Below, in pieces: positions 21,836-32,558 of a stretch of 64,000 nucleotides of DNA. How positions within the stretch are numbered: the stretch's first letter is position 1; every line of letters begins with the position of its first letter. The stretch spans positions 94,362,988-94,426,987 of the forward strand of contig OY294045.1 in NCBI GenBank assembly GCA_958510825.1, written 5' to 3'. Under the pieces are notes generated by a model, which saw only the letters and a list, made by a program, of their open reading frames with translations, had not been told where the DNA came from and searched no databases. The position numbers were made by a program, and so were the translations under genes. The DNA comes from Brachypterus glaber (Eukaryota; Arthropoda; Insecta; Coleoptera; Kateretidae).

Positions 21836-22734
21836 GGTTTTATTATTTTCTTTTTTCAGATAATGCTATATAATATATAGCCTATATTGTGCTTTAGGTA
21901 TTTTTTGAAAAAAAAGTGTTCTTAGGTTAAATATTCTAAACATTTATTTTATTTTTTTAGGTATTAATTACATTATAATGTAATATTAGTTTTTATTTGA
22001 AAGTTTACTAGGTATATTAATATTTTTTAATTGTTAAGGATATTGTTTATAATAATTTTGTTTATATTTATGTATATTTTTTTCAGGATATAAGTGTTTT
22101 TTATTTATAATGTTATTATTTTATGTTTTTTTTTTGATATGTTTTATAGGATATTTTCGTTGGTTATATTTTTTTCAGGTATTTATTTTTTTTACATGTA
22201 CAAATACAATTTTAATCTACAATCAGATTAAAATTATAGCATAGTTACATATTGTTTTATGCAAAAATACGCTAGGTATATTAACTGTAGGTTTTTGGAA
22301 GTTTATAGGCCTATAAACATAAACATTAAGGATAATATCCTTAATATAATAACATAGTATGTTTTTTAAGGTAGCATGGGACGTGTAGCCTGGGGTAGAC
22401 TAATACTAATATGTAAATATTATTTATTTCAGATATATCAGAAAGAAGGATTTAATTAAAGTTTTAATTTTTATGTATAATGTGTTATTTTATTTTTTAG
22501 ATCTTTGACGGAAAACTTTTACAGACAGACAGAACTTGTAAGGTTCCTTAAGGTAAATTGACAACTAGTAACAGTAAGTTTTTTTTAAGGTTAAGGTTTT
22601 TTCTTTCCATTCAAGCCAAGCCATTTTCCCCCTACCGGGAAACGAACCCGGGTTGTTGGCATAGTTTCCCCTGGTTTAATTTAGTAAATAGCCAAAATGG
22701 TTTAATTTAGTAAATAGCCAAAATCCGCACCCCC
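21836..22734. other. AT-rich stretch; possible SINE scrap
   Basis: At 22628-22655 the minus strand reads CCGGGTTCGTTTCCCGG, a perfect 5-bp T-stem with a B-box-like loop, as in tRNA-derived SINE heads. The rest of a tRNA fold is missing. Bases 22395-22440 resemble 25765-25800. Confidence 0.35.
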
Positions 22735-22870
22735 TTAAGGGGGTATGAATAGGCAGGGTTACACGAACAGGTAGTCAATATCAGCAAAAATTCCCTCAAG
22801 GGGGAATGGATAGGTAGGGTTACACGCACAGGTTGTCAATATCCGCAAAAATTCCCTCAAGGGGGAAAGG
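22735..22870 (+). repeat. two-copy tandem repeat, about 72 bp
   Basis: AGGGTTACACGNACAGGT and AGCAAAAATTCCCTCAAGGG-type words occur twice with a 70-75-bp step. Confidence 0.7.
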
Positions 22871-22905
22871 ATAACCGCAAACAAAAGACAAAGGAACAGA
22901 CGGAC

Positions 22906-23070
22906 ATTTGAGGTGTTCTCTCTGGATGGTCGACTTTTTCCCATACACGCCAGGTATCTCGAAAGAGAGAGTAGTACCAACCCTGACATCGGTGAGACCG
23001 AACTTACAAAGTGGGCAGTTGTTATACAAGGGTTAGGTATATATAGTGTATGTTAAATTGTCGCCTGACG
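22906..23070 (+). repeat. 165-bp dispersed repeat, copy 1
   Basis: GTGTTCTCTCTGGATGGTCG through TCGCCTGACG is repeated in the same orientation at 24929-25090 with scattered differences. A 60-codon open frame exists in copy 2, but its sequence is not familiar. It may be a remnant of a transposon coding region. Confidence 0.75.
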
Positions 23071-24441
23071 AGATTACACTCCACGTGTATAGGCCTACTG
23101 AGGGATCCTCAGAGGGGAACTGAGGTTTTCTCACTGGGGAACGGCACGTTAACCGTAACGCACCTAGTGCTTTACCTCCTGGGTGGTGTGGAAAAGAGCA
23201 CAACTATTCTAGTTAGAGGTGGTAAGTGTAAAGAGTAAAAAAATGTCTATATGTCTGTCCATCTTTTTGTCTTATGGTATGTAAACCATATAATTATAAG
23301 TTAACTTTTGAATGTAATATCGGTTTTCAAAAATTCTTTCGCTAAGCAGATTGAATTTCTTTATAAATAATAGTATATTTCCAACCCAATAAGCAAATTA
23401 AACATCATTATATCACAATAGAGTCCCTTTTCAAATTAAACATCAAAATTTTTAGGATTGGCAATGCATTTTTTCGGGAAAACGCTTGACTCTCCTGCAT
23501 AATACCATTTTCCTCTAGAGGAAATAAACAACATTTCATTTTATGATATTGAACTTTGTGAAATGCAATAGTTGATTATATTGACTCACCATATAGTCCG
23601 AAAAACGTATTGCAAATTAAATAACGTGATTATTTTTCTTAAGCAAGGGACTTCCCTTATAGAAATTTACGTTAAAACCACTGTACCTAACGTTAGGAGA
23701 ATGTTTTGTCTGTATCGTTAGGGATCTATTACTAAAACAACGTTTATCTAACGTCATAAACCCTATATACTTATACTTTTGGACTTTTCAACCAAATATT
23801 TAGTTTCAGTTTAGTCGGCGAGCTGGTGACCATTTATTCTTTTTTTATTTTTTTTTATATATATTTGGGCCTACGCGTTTATTATACAGTTAATGTCGCG
23901 ATAACCCGAATGTTCGATACTCCAAATGAGGCAGTAATCCGAACAATGAAATTCGGACTTCAAAGTACATGCATCTATGTTTCACTGTTCGGTTTACCGC
24001 ATAATTCAGATTATCGAAAATTTACTTAATGTTGGTATCAAATTACAGGTACACTTGGAATTAAAAAAAAAGTACTACATAACTGGACCTGGAGGTACAC
24101 CAAATTTTTAAAGTTTTAGGTGTTTCAAGTGCTTTACTGACCATGAAATTTTTAGGGTTATGTACATTGTCAGTGGATTTAAAAACGGTATAAAACACAT
24201 TCATTTCTCGTAAAATATATTCCTATTTGTACAATTTATAGAAATATATAGAACTAAAAAATAATAACAGAAATACAAATATATAATTAATAAAATAACG
24301 AAAAGCAATAAGGTACCTTATTTAATAGCAGTTAAAACTTTAAAGGACCACAAATCTTCATTCCTATATATTTTAGCTCTGAATCTCTAAGTCCAAACGT
24401 TCTTCTAATGTAAAATTTCTACTAGGGATATTTACAAAGAC
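23071..24441. other. AT-rich stretch without a gene
   Basis: Nothing recognisable apart from homopolymer runs. The short open frame at 23826-24029 has no recognisable features. Confidence 0.35.
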
Positions 24442-24790
24442 ACAAGGGCGTAGATCTTTTTCTTCCATGTGGGGGGGGGGTTATACCCAGGGCCGGCCTT
24501 TCAAGCCTCAAATTTGACGCCCCTAGCAAAAACACCCTAAAATAAAGCTTTGTGCGCCTACAAAAAAAATTGCCCCCCAAAAACTGCCATCAAGAAAAAA
24601 TGCTTTGTCCCTGACGGTTTCTATCAAATGTGGCGCCCCTTCAAAAAAAATGACGGCGCCCAAAAAAATACCCTAAGACAAAAGCATTGCCCTGACGGTT
24701 TCTACCAAACTTGGCGCCCTGCAAACAAAATTGGCGCCCACGCCTATGGGGGGGTAATTACCCCCATTACCCCCTCATCTACGCCCTTGT
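24442..24790. mobile_element. 349-bp MITE with ACAAGGGCGTAGAT ends
   Basis: Inverted termini of 14 bp (ACAAGGGCGTAGAT and ATCTACGCCCTTGT). The interior holds a two-copy repeat with CCTGACGGTTTCTANCAAA and TGGCGCCC. No transposase. Confidence 0.7.
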
Positions 24791-24928
24791 ACAATAGTCG
24801 TTTTATTTTTATTTTTAACCGTTTTTTGTCTTATCTTTTTCAGAAACCTTATATAATATATTGTTGTAAATATATAATAAATATTTAAATATCTATTTTC
24901 TATTAGATGAATTTATTATTACATGGGT

Positions 24929-25090
24929 ATTTGGAGTGTTCTCTCTGGATGGTCGACTTTTCCGTACACGCCAGGTATCTCGAAAGAGAGAGAGTACCGA
25001 TCCTGACATCCGTGAGACCGAACTTACAAAGTGGGCAGTTGTCATACAGGGATTTGGTATATACAATGTATGTTGAATTGTCGCCTGACG
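24929..25090 (+). repeat. 165-bp dispersed repeat, copy 2
   Basis: Direct counterpart of 22906-23070. The two are about 2 kb apart in the same orientation. Confidence 0.75.
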
Positions 25091-25223
25091 GCTATCAAAG
25101 AAACCGTGCATTGATCCCCAAATACAAATTTTTCAAATTCCAACGGCTAAGTTGTCCGCTGTAAGTATACTCCGGTAGCCTTTACGAAGGGGGAGTAAGT
25201 CACCCCCCTGCAAAAGGTTCAAA

Positions 25224-25667
25224 TACTGTTCAATAGTATGGTGTCCAAACTTTAAAGTCCATATTGATGCGATTGAAGGCGTTCAAAGGCGATTTTTAAA
25301 ATTTCTTAGATTTCGAGTAAATGGTGCATACCCACCTAGAGGTATTGATAACAGTATACTGGAACAAAATCATTCCATAGTATCACTATACGCTAGGCGC
25401 AAACTTAATTCTGTTCTGTTTCTTTTTAAGATAGTAAATAATAATAAATATTAATAATATGTGTAGAATTTACAATGGTGTCCAGGGCAATTTGGACATT
25501 TTTAACTGTAAAATTTCTAATATTAAGAGATTTACATTTGATTAACAATGGCTTTATAATATATTTATATTAGGTATGTCCTACTGATATTATTTTTGTA
25601 ATCGTTGTAACTAACTCTGTAATTGGGTGTATTCCTGTCGAGTTTTTTATAAATAAATAAATAAAAG
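25224..25667 (+). pseudogene. 5'-truncated LINE, reverse transcriptase C-terminus
   Basis: The open frame 25224-25454 encodes the typical end of a Jockey/CR1-type LINE protein: YCSIVWCPNF, then IDAIEGVQRRFLKFL, YPPRGID and SLYARRKLNSVLFLFKIVNN. It meets an early stop at 25452-25454. The remaining 3' part is non-coding and ends in (TAAA)n at 25648-25667. The catalytic RT core is absent. Confidence 0.8.
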
Positions 25668-26188
25668 GTGCAGATTCTACTACGTCAAGATCTCAGTTAT
25701 ATGAAGTACATAAACATGACTACGATGCCTTTTCCAGACAATTTACGGATAAAAATTATAAACATGGGGTACTAATACTAATATGTAATTAAAATTTTCT
25801 TTATTTCATATATTTTGAAAAGAAGATGCAAACCTTAGGTCGCACATAGTTGCTTATTCATCTATGCATAAAATCTTTTATTTCTAGACCTGTATACATT
25901 TTAGATTTTTGAAGGACAATTTTTATGGATTCTTTTATGTTAGAACAACATGTATTAAAAAAAAAGAAGTTTCATAAAGATAAAACCAGTATTTGTATTT
26001 TTACTTACAGTCATACTGAAGAAGAATAGTAGAGATTTATATTTCGTAAGTTTTACTTACATACTGAAAAAGAATATTTATATTTCTTAATTAATTAAAA
26101 AACTTGGTACATTTTAAAAATGTAGAAAAATATATTTGTAATAATTTACTATTTTACTATTCCTTACAACTACTTGTGCTTTGATTAA
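25668..26188. other. AT-rich spacer
   Basis: Contains a block at 25765-25800 resembling 22395-22440. No gene is seen. Confidence 0.35.
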
Positions 26189-26269
26189 CACAGTCGTCCA
26201 AAGCGAAGTGACCGATTTCGTGCTTTTTAGCACTCTTCAGAGCCACATATCAGTATAAGGACAACTGTG
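26189..26269 (-). ncRNA. hammerhead-ribozyme-like RNA (site D)
   Basis: On the minus strand the core reads CTGAAGA, the perfect stem GTGCT/AGCAC around AAAA, GAAA, TCG, GTC (26240 down to 26210). The order and bases match the hammerhead consensus CUGANGA - stem II - GAAA - stem III - GUC. The flanks close the fold: CACAGTCGTCC (26189-26199) pairs with GGACAACTGTG (26259-26269) in 10 of 11 positions and would form the outer part of stem I. Stem III is very short. No coding sequence lies beside it. Confidence 0.55.
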
Positions 26270-26371
26270 AAAATCAAATCTTTTTATCTATATACGGAAG
26301 CCACCTTACCACGGACGCCACCTTTACCGCGAATGTTACGGGAAGACGCCACCTTGTACGCCATATAAATA

Positions 26372-26590
26372 CACAGAGCGGTCCAAAAGTCACCCCCCCC
26401 CCTCTTAACTTTTGAACCAGTTGAGATATCGTCTTCAAATTTGGAACTTTTAAATAAGACAACTTAAACTATCTTTTAGCATATATTTAATACTTTCAAC
26501 CCTTAAAATGTGGGCAGGGGGTCATTTTTTTAAAAGGAAAGGGGGGTCGTGTAATACATCATTTTAAAGCTTATAAAATTCTCCATTTAA
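26372..26590 (+). repeat. dispersed repeat, copy 1
   Basis: Shares order and words (CACAG.G.GTC.AAAAGTC, TTTTGAAC, AGATATC, AAATTTGGAAC, GGTCGTGT) with 46327-46560 in the same orientation. Non-coding. Confidence 0.6.
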
Positions 26591-26807
26591 CTCCATATTT
26601 TTAAATTAAAAAAAAAAACATTTTTTGGGTTTAAAATGAATATTAAAAAAAAATAAAAAAAAAAGAATTTATTAATATTTATTATAAACTTACTTGCTGT
26701 AGGTTATATGACAAAACATTATAAAATTTTATATTATTATTATAGAATACCACCCATAGACTTTTACTTGACTAATATGTTTCTTTAAAATTAATGAGAG
26801 AATTATG

Positions 26808-27090
26808 GGAGATTTAGCTCAGTGGTCAATGGCATCGATATAGCCTGACACTGATCTAATGATAGATAGATAGATAGATAGATAGATATCACTGGCGCCG
26901 ATTGCCTTTTTCAGTTAATTAATAATTGAAATTTGGCGAAGGCGTACTCCCTAGATATATTGGTTCGAAAGTCAATTAAAGCCGGTGGTTCCCTCTACTA
27001 CTAGCCCACACAAGTCCTGGACTTAGGGGATGCTTAATTAAGTAGAATAGTACGAGGTTAAAAACAAACAAACAAACAAACAAATTAAAA
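26808..27090 (+). mobile_element. SINE-like repeat
   Basis: An A-box-like TAGCTCAGTGGTCAATGGC lies at 26818 and a B-box-like GGTTCGAAAGTC at 26963, further apart than in a tRNA. A (GATA)n run (26859-26886) lies between them. The 3' end is a (CAAA)n tail (27063-27085). No target duplication could be set, so this may be an interrupted or composite SINE. Confidence 0.45.
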
Positions 27091-27137
27091 TAACGATTTT
27101 ATGAACAGAAATGCTTAATTGCATGATTATAATTAAC

Positions 27138-27292
27138 AATAATGAAAAAATCTTGCTATTAAGAACACTTTAATAAAAAACTAAATATATATGAACAGTT
27201 CTGACGTTTCGAAGGTAATTTGTCCTTTCTTCTTCAGGGTAAAAATTAAAAATAGAAATAAAAATAATAATAGCAAGATTTTTTCATTATTT
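27138..27292. repeat. 155-bp inverted repeat around hammerhead-like site E
   Basis: AATAATGAAAAAATCTTGCT at 27138 returns as its reverse complement ending at 27292. The hammerhead-like motif lies between the arms. Confidence 0.65.
27203..27237 (-). ncRNA. hammerhead-like motif (site E)
   Basis: On the minus strand: CTGAAGA, then a segment in which GAA and GG pair with CC and TTC around one bulged A, then GAAACGTC. No good stem I is seen beside it, so it is weaker than sites C and D. Confidence 0.35.
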
Positions 27293-27400
27293 TATATAAA
27301 AAGAAGAAGAAATATTATAATTATAATTAACCATAGCTGAGATCTACAAAAAAACATTGGCGATATAGTTAAATAATCATCCAACTTTACATTAATTTAT

Positions 27401-28896
27401 GGTGTCCGATATTTAGGTCTTACAAAATTATAGGGTAGACCCAAATATCGGACAGTTACTAAAAATGCCTAATAAACGGCTTATTTGAAAGAAAGTGCTA
27501 GTCCGATAAATGGGTAGAAAAAGCTTTATACTCTTTAAAACCATTGTATATAACATATTTTTAAAAAAAAAATATTTCCTTACAATATTATGAATAAGAA
27601 AGAGTTTGATAGACATTTTAACAATAACTAATGTTAAAAAAAATATTTTACAGTTAAACGTTGGCTTACTTACTTTGCTTAGAAAAAGGCTATATATTTC
27701 GTGACTGCTGACACATGACTGTTTATTAGTAATTAGAGCTTAAAAAATACGATATAAGTGGCAAATGATACTTACGCGTAAGTAATTACGCTGTGATTCA
27801 AATATATTCATAATTTCGAATTAAAAATATTTTTTTAATTTTATTGCTTAACCCGGCGTCTGACAGGTGGTTTAGTTTTACAAGTAACGACAGGTGGGGT
27901 GTAATAAACCCCAACAATAAATGGGACCGTTTTTGCTTTATTTAATAAATTTTATATAAAATGTAGTAAAATATTCGAGTTATACAATATACAATATACC
28001 TAAAAATAATTTTAAAAATCTTAAATACATATATGTTTATTTTTAATCGGTTAACAAAAATAAATCAAATTAAAAAAAAAAAAATAGGAAAGCTTTTTGT
28101 TCCCTATTAACTAAAAAAAAAATAACGTTTAAAATTGCCAAACAAAGATCTAAATGAATAACATAAATTATAAAGTTTTAAATATTATAGGTAGTGTTCA
28201 AAATAAATTACTTTAAGTAATCGTAATATGACTGAAAAATACAGGAGAAACAGGAAGATAATAGTATATTACGCACCGAGTACGCGAACCTAGTTTTCAG
28301 TGCAAGAGAGTGCTTATTTTTTTATGAGACGCAGCCGAGTAAAAAATCTTTCGAAGTCCACCGAAATAGTTTGCGTCGAGGTCGGTATATTATTTTTTCT
28401 ACGACCTAAACATCCAAAAGACGCAAAAATTGTCTTAAAATATTAATTTGTCAATTTAAGGTTATGTGTTTCACGTTTACTCATTTTCTGACAGCAGATG
28501 TAAAAAATCAACTAATTTTTACTTTTCAACCATTGTCATAGGCAACGGGTGGAAAATAGGCACTAACTACTAGCTAGGTTGTAGGAAAATAAATATTACT
28601 TATTATGACACGTGGGGTGTCAGAAACCCCAGGCGACTTCAAAAAGACGTGGCCTCTAATGCTTCAATATTTATACTGCCGTTCATGCTACACTGTGCAA
28701 ATTAAAAAGCGATTGAAAGGTACTGAGGCGCTGTCTTCGCTTGGCGCGAAAATAAAATAGTTACGGAGTAATATTTGGACTCTGGGGTTTGTGACACCCC
28801 ACGTGTCAGACGCCGGGTTAAATATCTTGTTTTTTGTAAAAATGTAAAAAAGTGTCCGATAATTGGGTCGTGTCCGATATTTGGGACATTTACCTT
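27401..28896. mobile_element. pogo-like element (ii), split by a piggyBac-type MITE
   Basis: Left end near 27432 (AGGGTAGACCCAAATATCGG) and right end near 28896 (...CCGATATTTGGGACATTTACC) are inverted. At the right end GTGTCCGAT occurs twice 18 bp apart (28852 and 28870). An extra inverted copy, TGTCCGATATTTAGGTC, lies at 27402. Without the insertion the element is about 0.5 kb. No coding remnant is seen. Confidence 0.6.
27852..28817 (+). mobile_element. piggyBac-type MITE, copy 1 (966 bp)
   Basis: TTAA flanks both sides (27848-27851 and 28818-28821). Termini CCCGGCGTCTGACA and TGTCAGACGCCGGG are inverted. TTAA duplication with CCC ends is diagnostic of piggyBac-type transposons. It lacks a transposase frame. 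A subterminal inverted repeat (ACACGTGGGGTGTCAGAAAC at 28611 against the right end) adds a hairpin. A nearly identical inverted copy lies at 59156-60120. Confidence 0.9.
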
Positions 28897-29332
28897 AATT
28901 AATATAATTACACTATTTATCATTTTAAAATTTACTGATAACTTTAAAAGAAAGCATTTATAAACATTTTTAATAAATGAACATTTTATTTATTTAATTA
29001 AAATGATAAATACTCTTGAAACAATTATTCTTAAATATGACCCTTTATGTCTTTTGTATTAAGTGACTTGAATGCGTTATTTGAATAATTCATTTGGCTT
29101 AATGATTAATGATCTAGTATATTTTTTGAGTATAAAAATATCTAAATTTCATGTAAATGAAGAAATGGAAAGAATTATTTTAAATGTTAGAGGAAGGGTA
29201 GTAAATGTGGGCTAGGTCTTGTAATATGGGCTAGGTGGGTTTCTCAGCTATCCGATGCAGTTCTCTGCATCCGACTATCGCAATGGCGAAGTTAAACTTC
29301 CACAGTAAAGATTCATTAATTAATTCATACAT

Positions 29333-31636
29333 TGTAGCAGTTATGACTGCCACTGTTTTTAAAGATTACCTGATCTGTGTCACGTAATCATACGATGTTA
29401 CCATTTTTTCAGAAGTTAGTATTTCTTTCTATTTGCACATATAAGATTGAGTACAGACTTATTGTATGGTCTTGTGGAAGTCTTGCGATGGTCCTTGATT
29501 CCATTTGCTGGGTCATTTTTCTTTTATTACAGAATTTGTCTTATTTTTGGTGTTTACTTTTGATAGCCTAAAATATAATAACAAACGTCTAGTAATCTAC
29601 TACATTCAGTACTTGAGTTAGCTACTGATGTTTTTCAGCTAGTCTTACCTTTTTAATCACAGCTAAAGCTTCTGGAAGTCGGATAAAATCATTATCAAAG
29701 ATTGTTTACCTAATTTTGAGGTTAGTTTTACTTCTACCCGCATTCAGGTATACAGTATGCATTGCATGGTCAGCTGATGACTTCAAGTTGGTTTATTTTC
29801 GTCGTATCATTTCTTAAACCATATGAAACGATTGTTAGATGTATGGCTAGGCATTTTAAACTTATTTAGAGTATTCTTTTTCTTTATTTTCAAGTAATAT
29901 TGGGATTATGAATAGATGTTTTTTGTGTTGCCTACCCTCAAAATCGATTTGTTGTTCGTAGTTCCAAGTTTCGCCACGGGGGGAGTTTTGTACCTTGCCG
30001 GAGTTGAAGGGAGAGGCGTTCTTTTTCAAAACGACAAGCAATGGCGTTCAGGTCGTAAAATCAGAATCTGATTTTTGTGAAACCATCCGTGGTTTATGTT
30101 TGTGTAAAAATGTTGCAATAAGTTTGTAATGAAGTGTAGTATAATCCTACGTAATTAGTTCAAGCAGTTTTAATGGAAATTCCACAATATTCATCTTTCA
30201 AAGTAAGTCGCTTTTTGGTTACCTAAGTTACAAGTGTTTAACACGTTGTTTTCTTTATTTTCATTAGAGGCGTACAGATGAAGGCTTCAGGCTGCAGAGT
30301 ATTCTAGTATTCAGCACTTACTGCTCCAATTAATTCAGTTTTGGACTGGGTAAGTTTATTTTAAATCTAATTACGGATTTCGATTTTTCATATCGATGGC
30401 TGAGTTCTAAAGTCGCTGTTCTTTCTTTCTAGATTGTTGGTGAAGCTTTTCCATTTCTGTTCTAACGTTCTTCGAATGTTTTGACGATACCTCTATCCCA
30501 AATTTTATGAATATTGTTGGTGAAGCTTTTATATTTTACAACGTTACCGTTATCTCAAATTTTACGAGTATCGATGGCGAAGCTTTCCATTTCAACTTTA
30601 ATTTCAATTTTCATTGAGGTGTTCTTCAATTTTCCACATTAGTTTTCAAGAGTTTTCAAGATTTTTCAAGATGTTCAGTAAATTGCAGTACCGTTTTTAA
30701 GCCAAGAGGTTTACAAACGTTTCAATGGATCCTCAAGCGTTTGAGTTTCAAACGTGTTCAAATTTGTAAGGAGTTCTCAAGGCAAGGACAAGGAAATGTT
30801 CTGCACAGTGACGTACATCATCAGGGAGTGGGACAACGTATTTGGTCGTTCCAGGGACAACTTTAATTAACAGGTTTTTATAGTTTTAGTGTAAATAATG
30901 AAAATGCGGTTTACTATATTTATTTTTGGTAAAATATCCAAGTTCTCAAATTTTAATATTTATTAAGGTGCTCTATTTTATTATGAATATTCTAGGTTGG
31001 TTTGTAAACAAAGTTGCAACTTTGGGCCGTACGCCTAGATTACTATTTTTCACTTATTAACACATACCTTATATTACTGTTTTTATTTAGGTTATTCACC
31101 ATAATAATTTTGGTATACATATTTTAACATTTTTGCAATAGGGTAGTTCACCACATTTTTTTTTATATTTCGCAATGGGGTCTTTTCACCATACTTTTGG
31201 TAATTTATAATTTTATTTTAATTAATATGATTAATTAAAGTTGTCTACTTGTCATTTTAAATAAACATTGTAACAGCACATATTTGAGTTTTTGTTTAAA
31301 TTATAATCAACACAAGATATACAAATCTATTCAAATCATAGTTATTTTTCAGGTTTATACATGCTGTAAAAGATAATTAATATTCTAGTACATTATTTTT
31401 TATGTGTTTGAATCTTAACACATAAACTGCCAAGCACATGTATGTTTACAAGATTCTGGCGCCCAAGGTGTTAAACTAAGCTTATTATCATAATTTTTAA
31501 TCCATGAACCCCTGTGCCCGTACTGATGCCAGTTAGCCGATCGCAACCGTACATTTTCTTTTCTATAATAAGTAACCAGGGCAGCGCCTGATAATTTTTT
31601 AGTTTTTACTTATTCTAGACAGGAAAACGCGGTACA
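29333..31636 (+). repeat. Gypsy element, 5' LTR (2304 bp)
   Basis: Starts TGTAGCAG and ends GCGGTACA. I noticed no difference from the 3' LTR at 38195-40498. The 4-bp target duplication ACAT lies at 29329-29332 and 40499-40502. LTRs this long are unusual for Gypsy. The LTR should carry the promoter and polyadenylation signals. The 64-codon frame inside it has no recognisable content. Confidence 0.95.
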
Positions 31637-31639
31637 CAA

Positions 31640-31659
31640 TGGCGCCCAAATAACGTGGG
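31640..31659 (+). promoter_or_regulatory. primer binding site of the Gypsy element
   Basis: TGGCGCCCAA begins three bases after the 5' LTR and is followed by ATAACGTGGG. TGG pairs with the CCA end of a tRNA. The first ten bases are like the tRNA-Lys-type primer sites of gypsy-group elements. The later part has three extra bases compared with those. Confidence 0.75.
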
Positions 31660-31707
31660 ATTAAGCTAGTTTAACTTTTAAATTTTTGAAGTTTGTGAAA
31701 AAAATAT

Positions 31708-31712
<5 letters not shown>

Positions 31713-31744
<32 letters not shown>
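31713..31744 (+). repeat. poly(A) run in the Gypsy leader
   Basis: A 32-base run of A lies in the 5' leader. It is either a real part of the element or an assembly-length uncertainty. Confidence 0.8.
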
Positions 31745-31748
<4 letters not shown>

Positions 31749-31921
31749 TGAGATATTTTTAAGATAATTTTAAGATATTTAGACAAAACTGGATATGGTT
31801 GTTGATTTGATTTAAACAATAGGTGTGCAATGTTTAAAAAATAGTTTGGTGTATACAGGGAGAAAAGAAACCACGGATAGGTTGAGAGTACCAAAAGGGT
31901 AAAGTTTTGAGTTTTATTCGA

Positions 31922-32269
31922 ATTCTAAAATATATAGGATCGTAATAAAAAAAAGTATTGGACGCAGTGGTACAGTTTTTGGTTATTTTTGATTCTGAAA
32001 TATACAGGGTAAAAATAAAAGTTAGAGAGAATTTTTTTTGAAAAGCAAACATTTTGGTGCATAGTTTTGATTATTTTAATTCTGAAATATATAGAGTAAA
32101 ATAAAGAGAGAAAAGTTTGGCCAGTGAGTTATTTTAGTTCTAAAATATATAGGAGAAAATAAAGTTGAGAGGTTTTTGGTTATGAAATTCTAAAATATAT
32201 AGAATGGATTAAAGTTTGATGAAAGATGAGAGATTTTTTGAGTTTGTGAAATTCTGAAATATACAGGGT
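31922..32269 (+). promoter_or_regulatory. six-copy motif array in the Gypsy 5' leader
   Basis: The motif ATTCTRAAATATAYAGGG occurs at 31922, 31992, 32079, 32137, 32187 and 32251. Steps are 70, 87, 58, 50 and 64 bp. A partial copy (TGTATACAGGG) lies at 31850. Sequence between the copies is not conserved. Irregularly spaced copies of a protein-binding motif in the same leader position form the Su(Hw) insulator of Drosophila gypsy, but the motif here is different. A regulatory role is inferred from position and conservation. Confidence 0.65.
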
Positions 32270-32558
32270 GAACAAAAAAGGTGTAGTAGTACGCGAGAAT
32301 AAATCGTGGAGTTTTTGGTTCCGATCCGAATCTAAAAAAGAGTGGCGGACAGGGCAAGTATTTTTGAAAAAATATTGCAAATTTTGAGTGAGATTGCGAG
32401 AGATTTTTGAAAGATTTCTGAAAGATTTTCAAAAGATTTTTGAGAGTGAATATTTTTAGAAAGAATATTGACTATTTAAAGAGAGATTGCGAAAGATTTT
32501 TGACAGATTTTGACAGATTTTTGATAGTAAATTTTAGTAATAAATTAAAATTTTAATC

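Noticed and set aside
22628..22655. A minus-strand tRNA gene
   Set aside because: Only the T-arm is present; the D-arm and anticodon arm are missing.
29377..29571. A 64-residue protein inside the Gypsy LTR
   Set aside because: No domain, present in both LTRs by duplication, and rich in chance hydrophobic codons.
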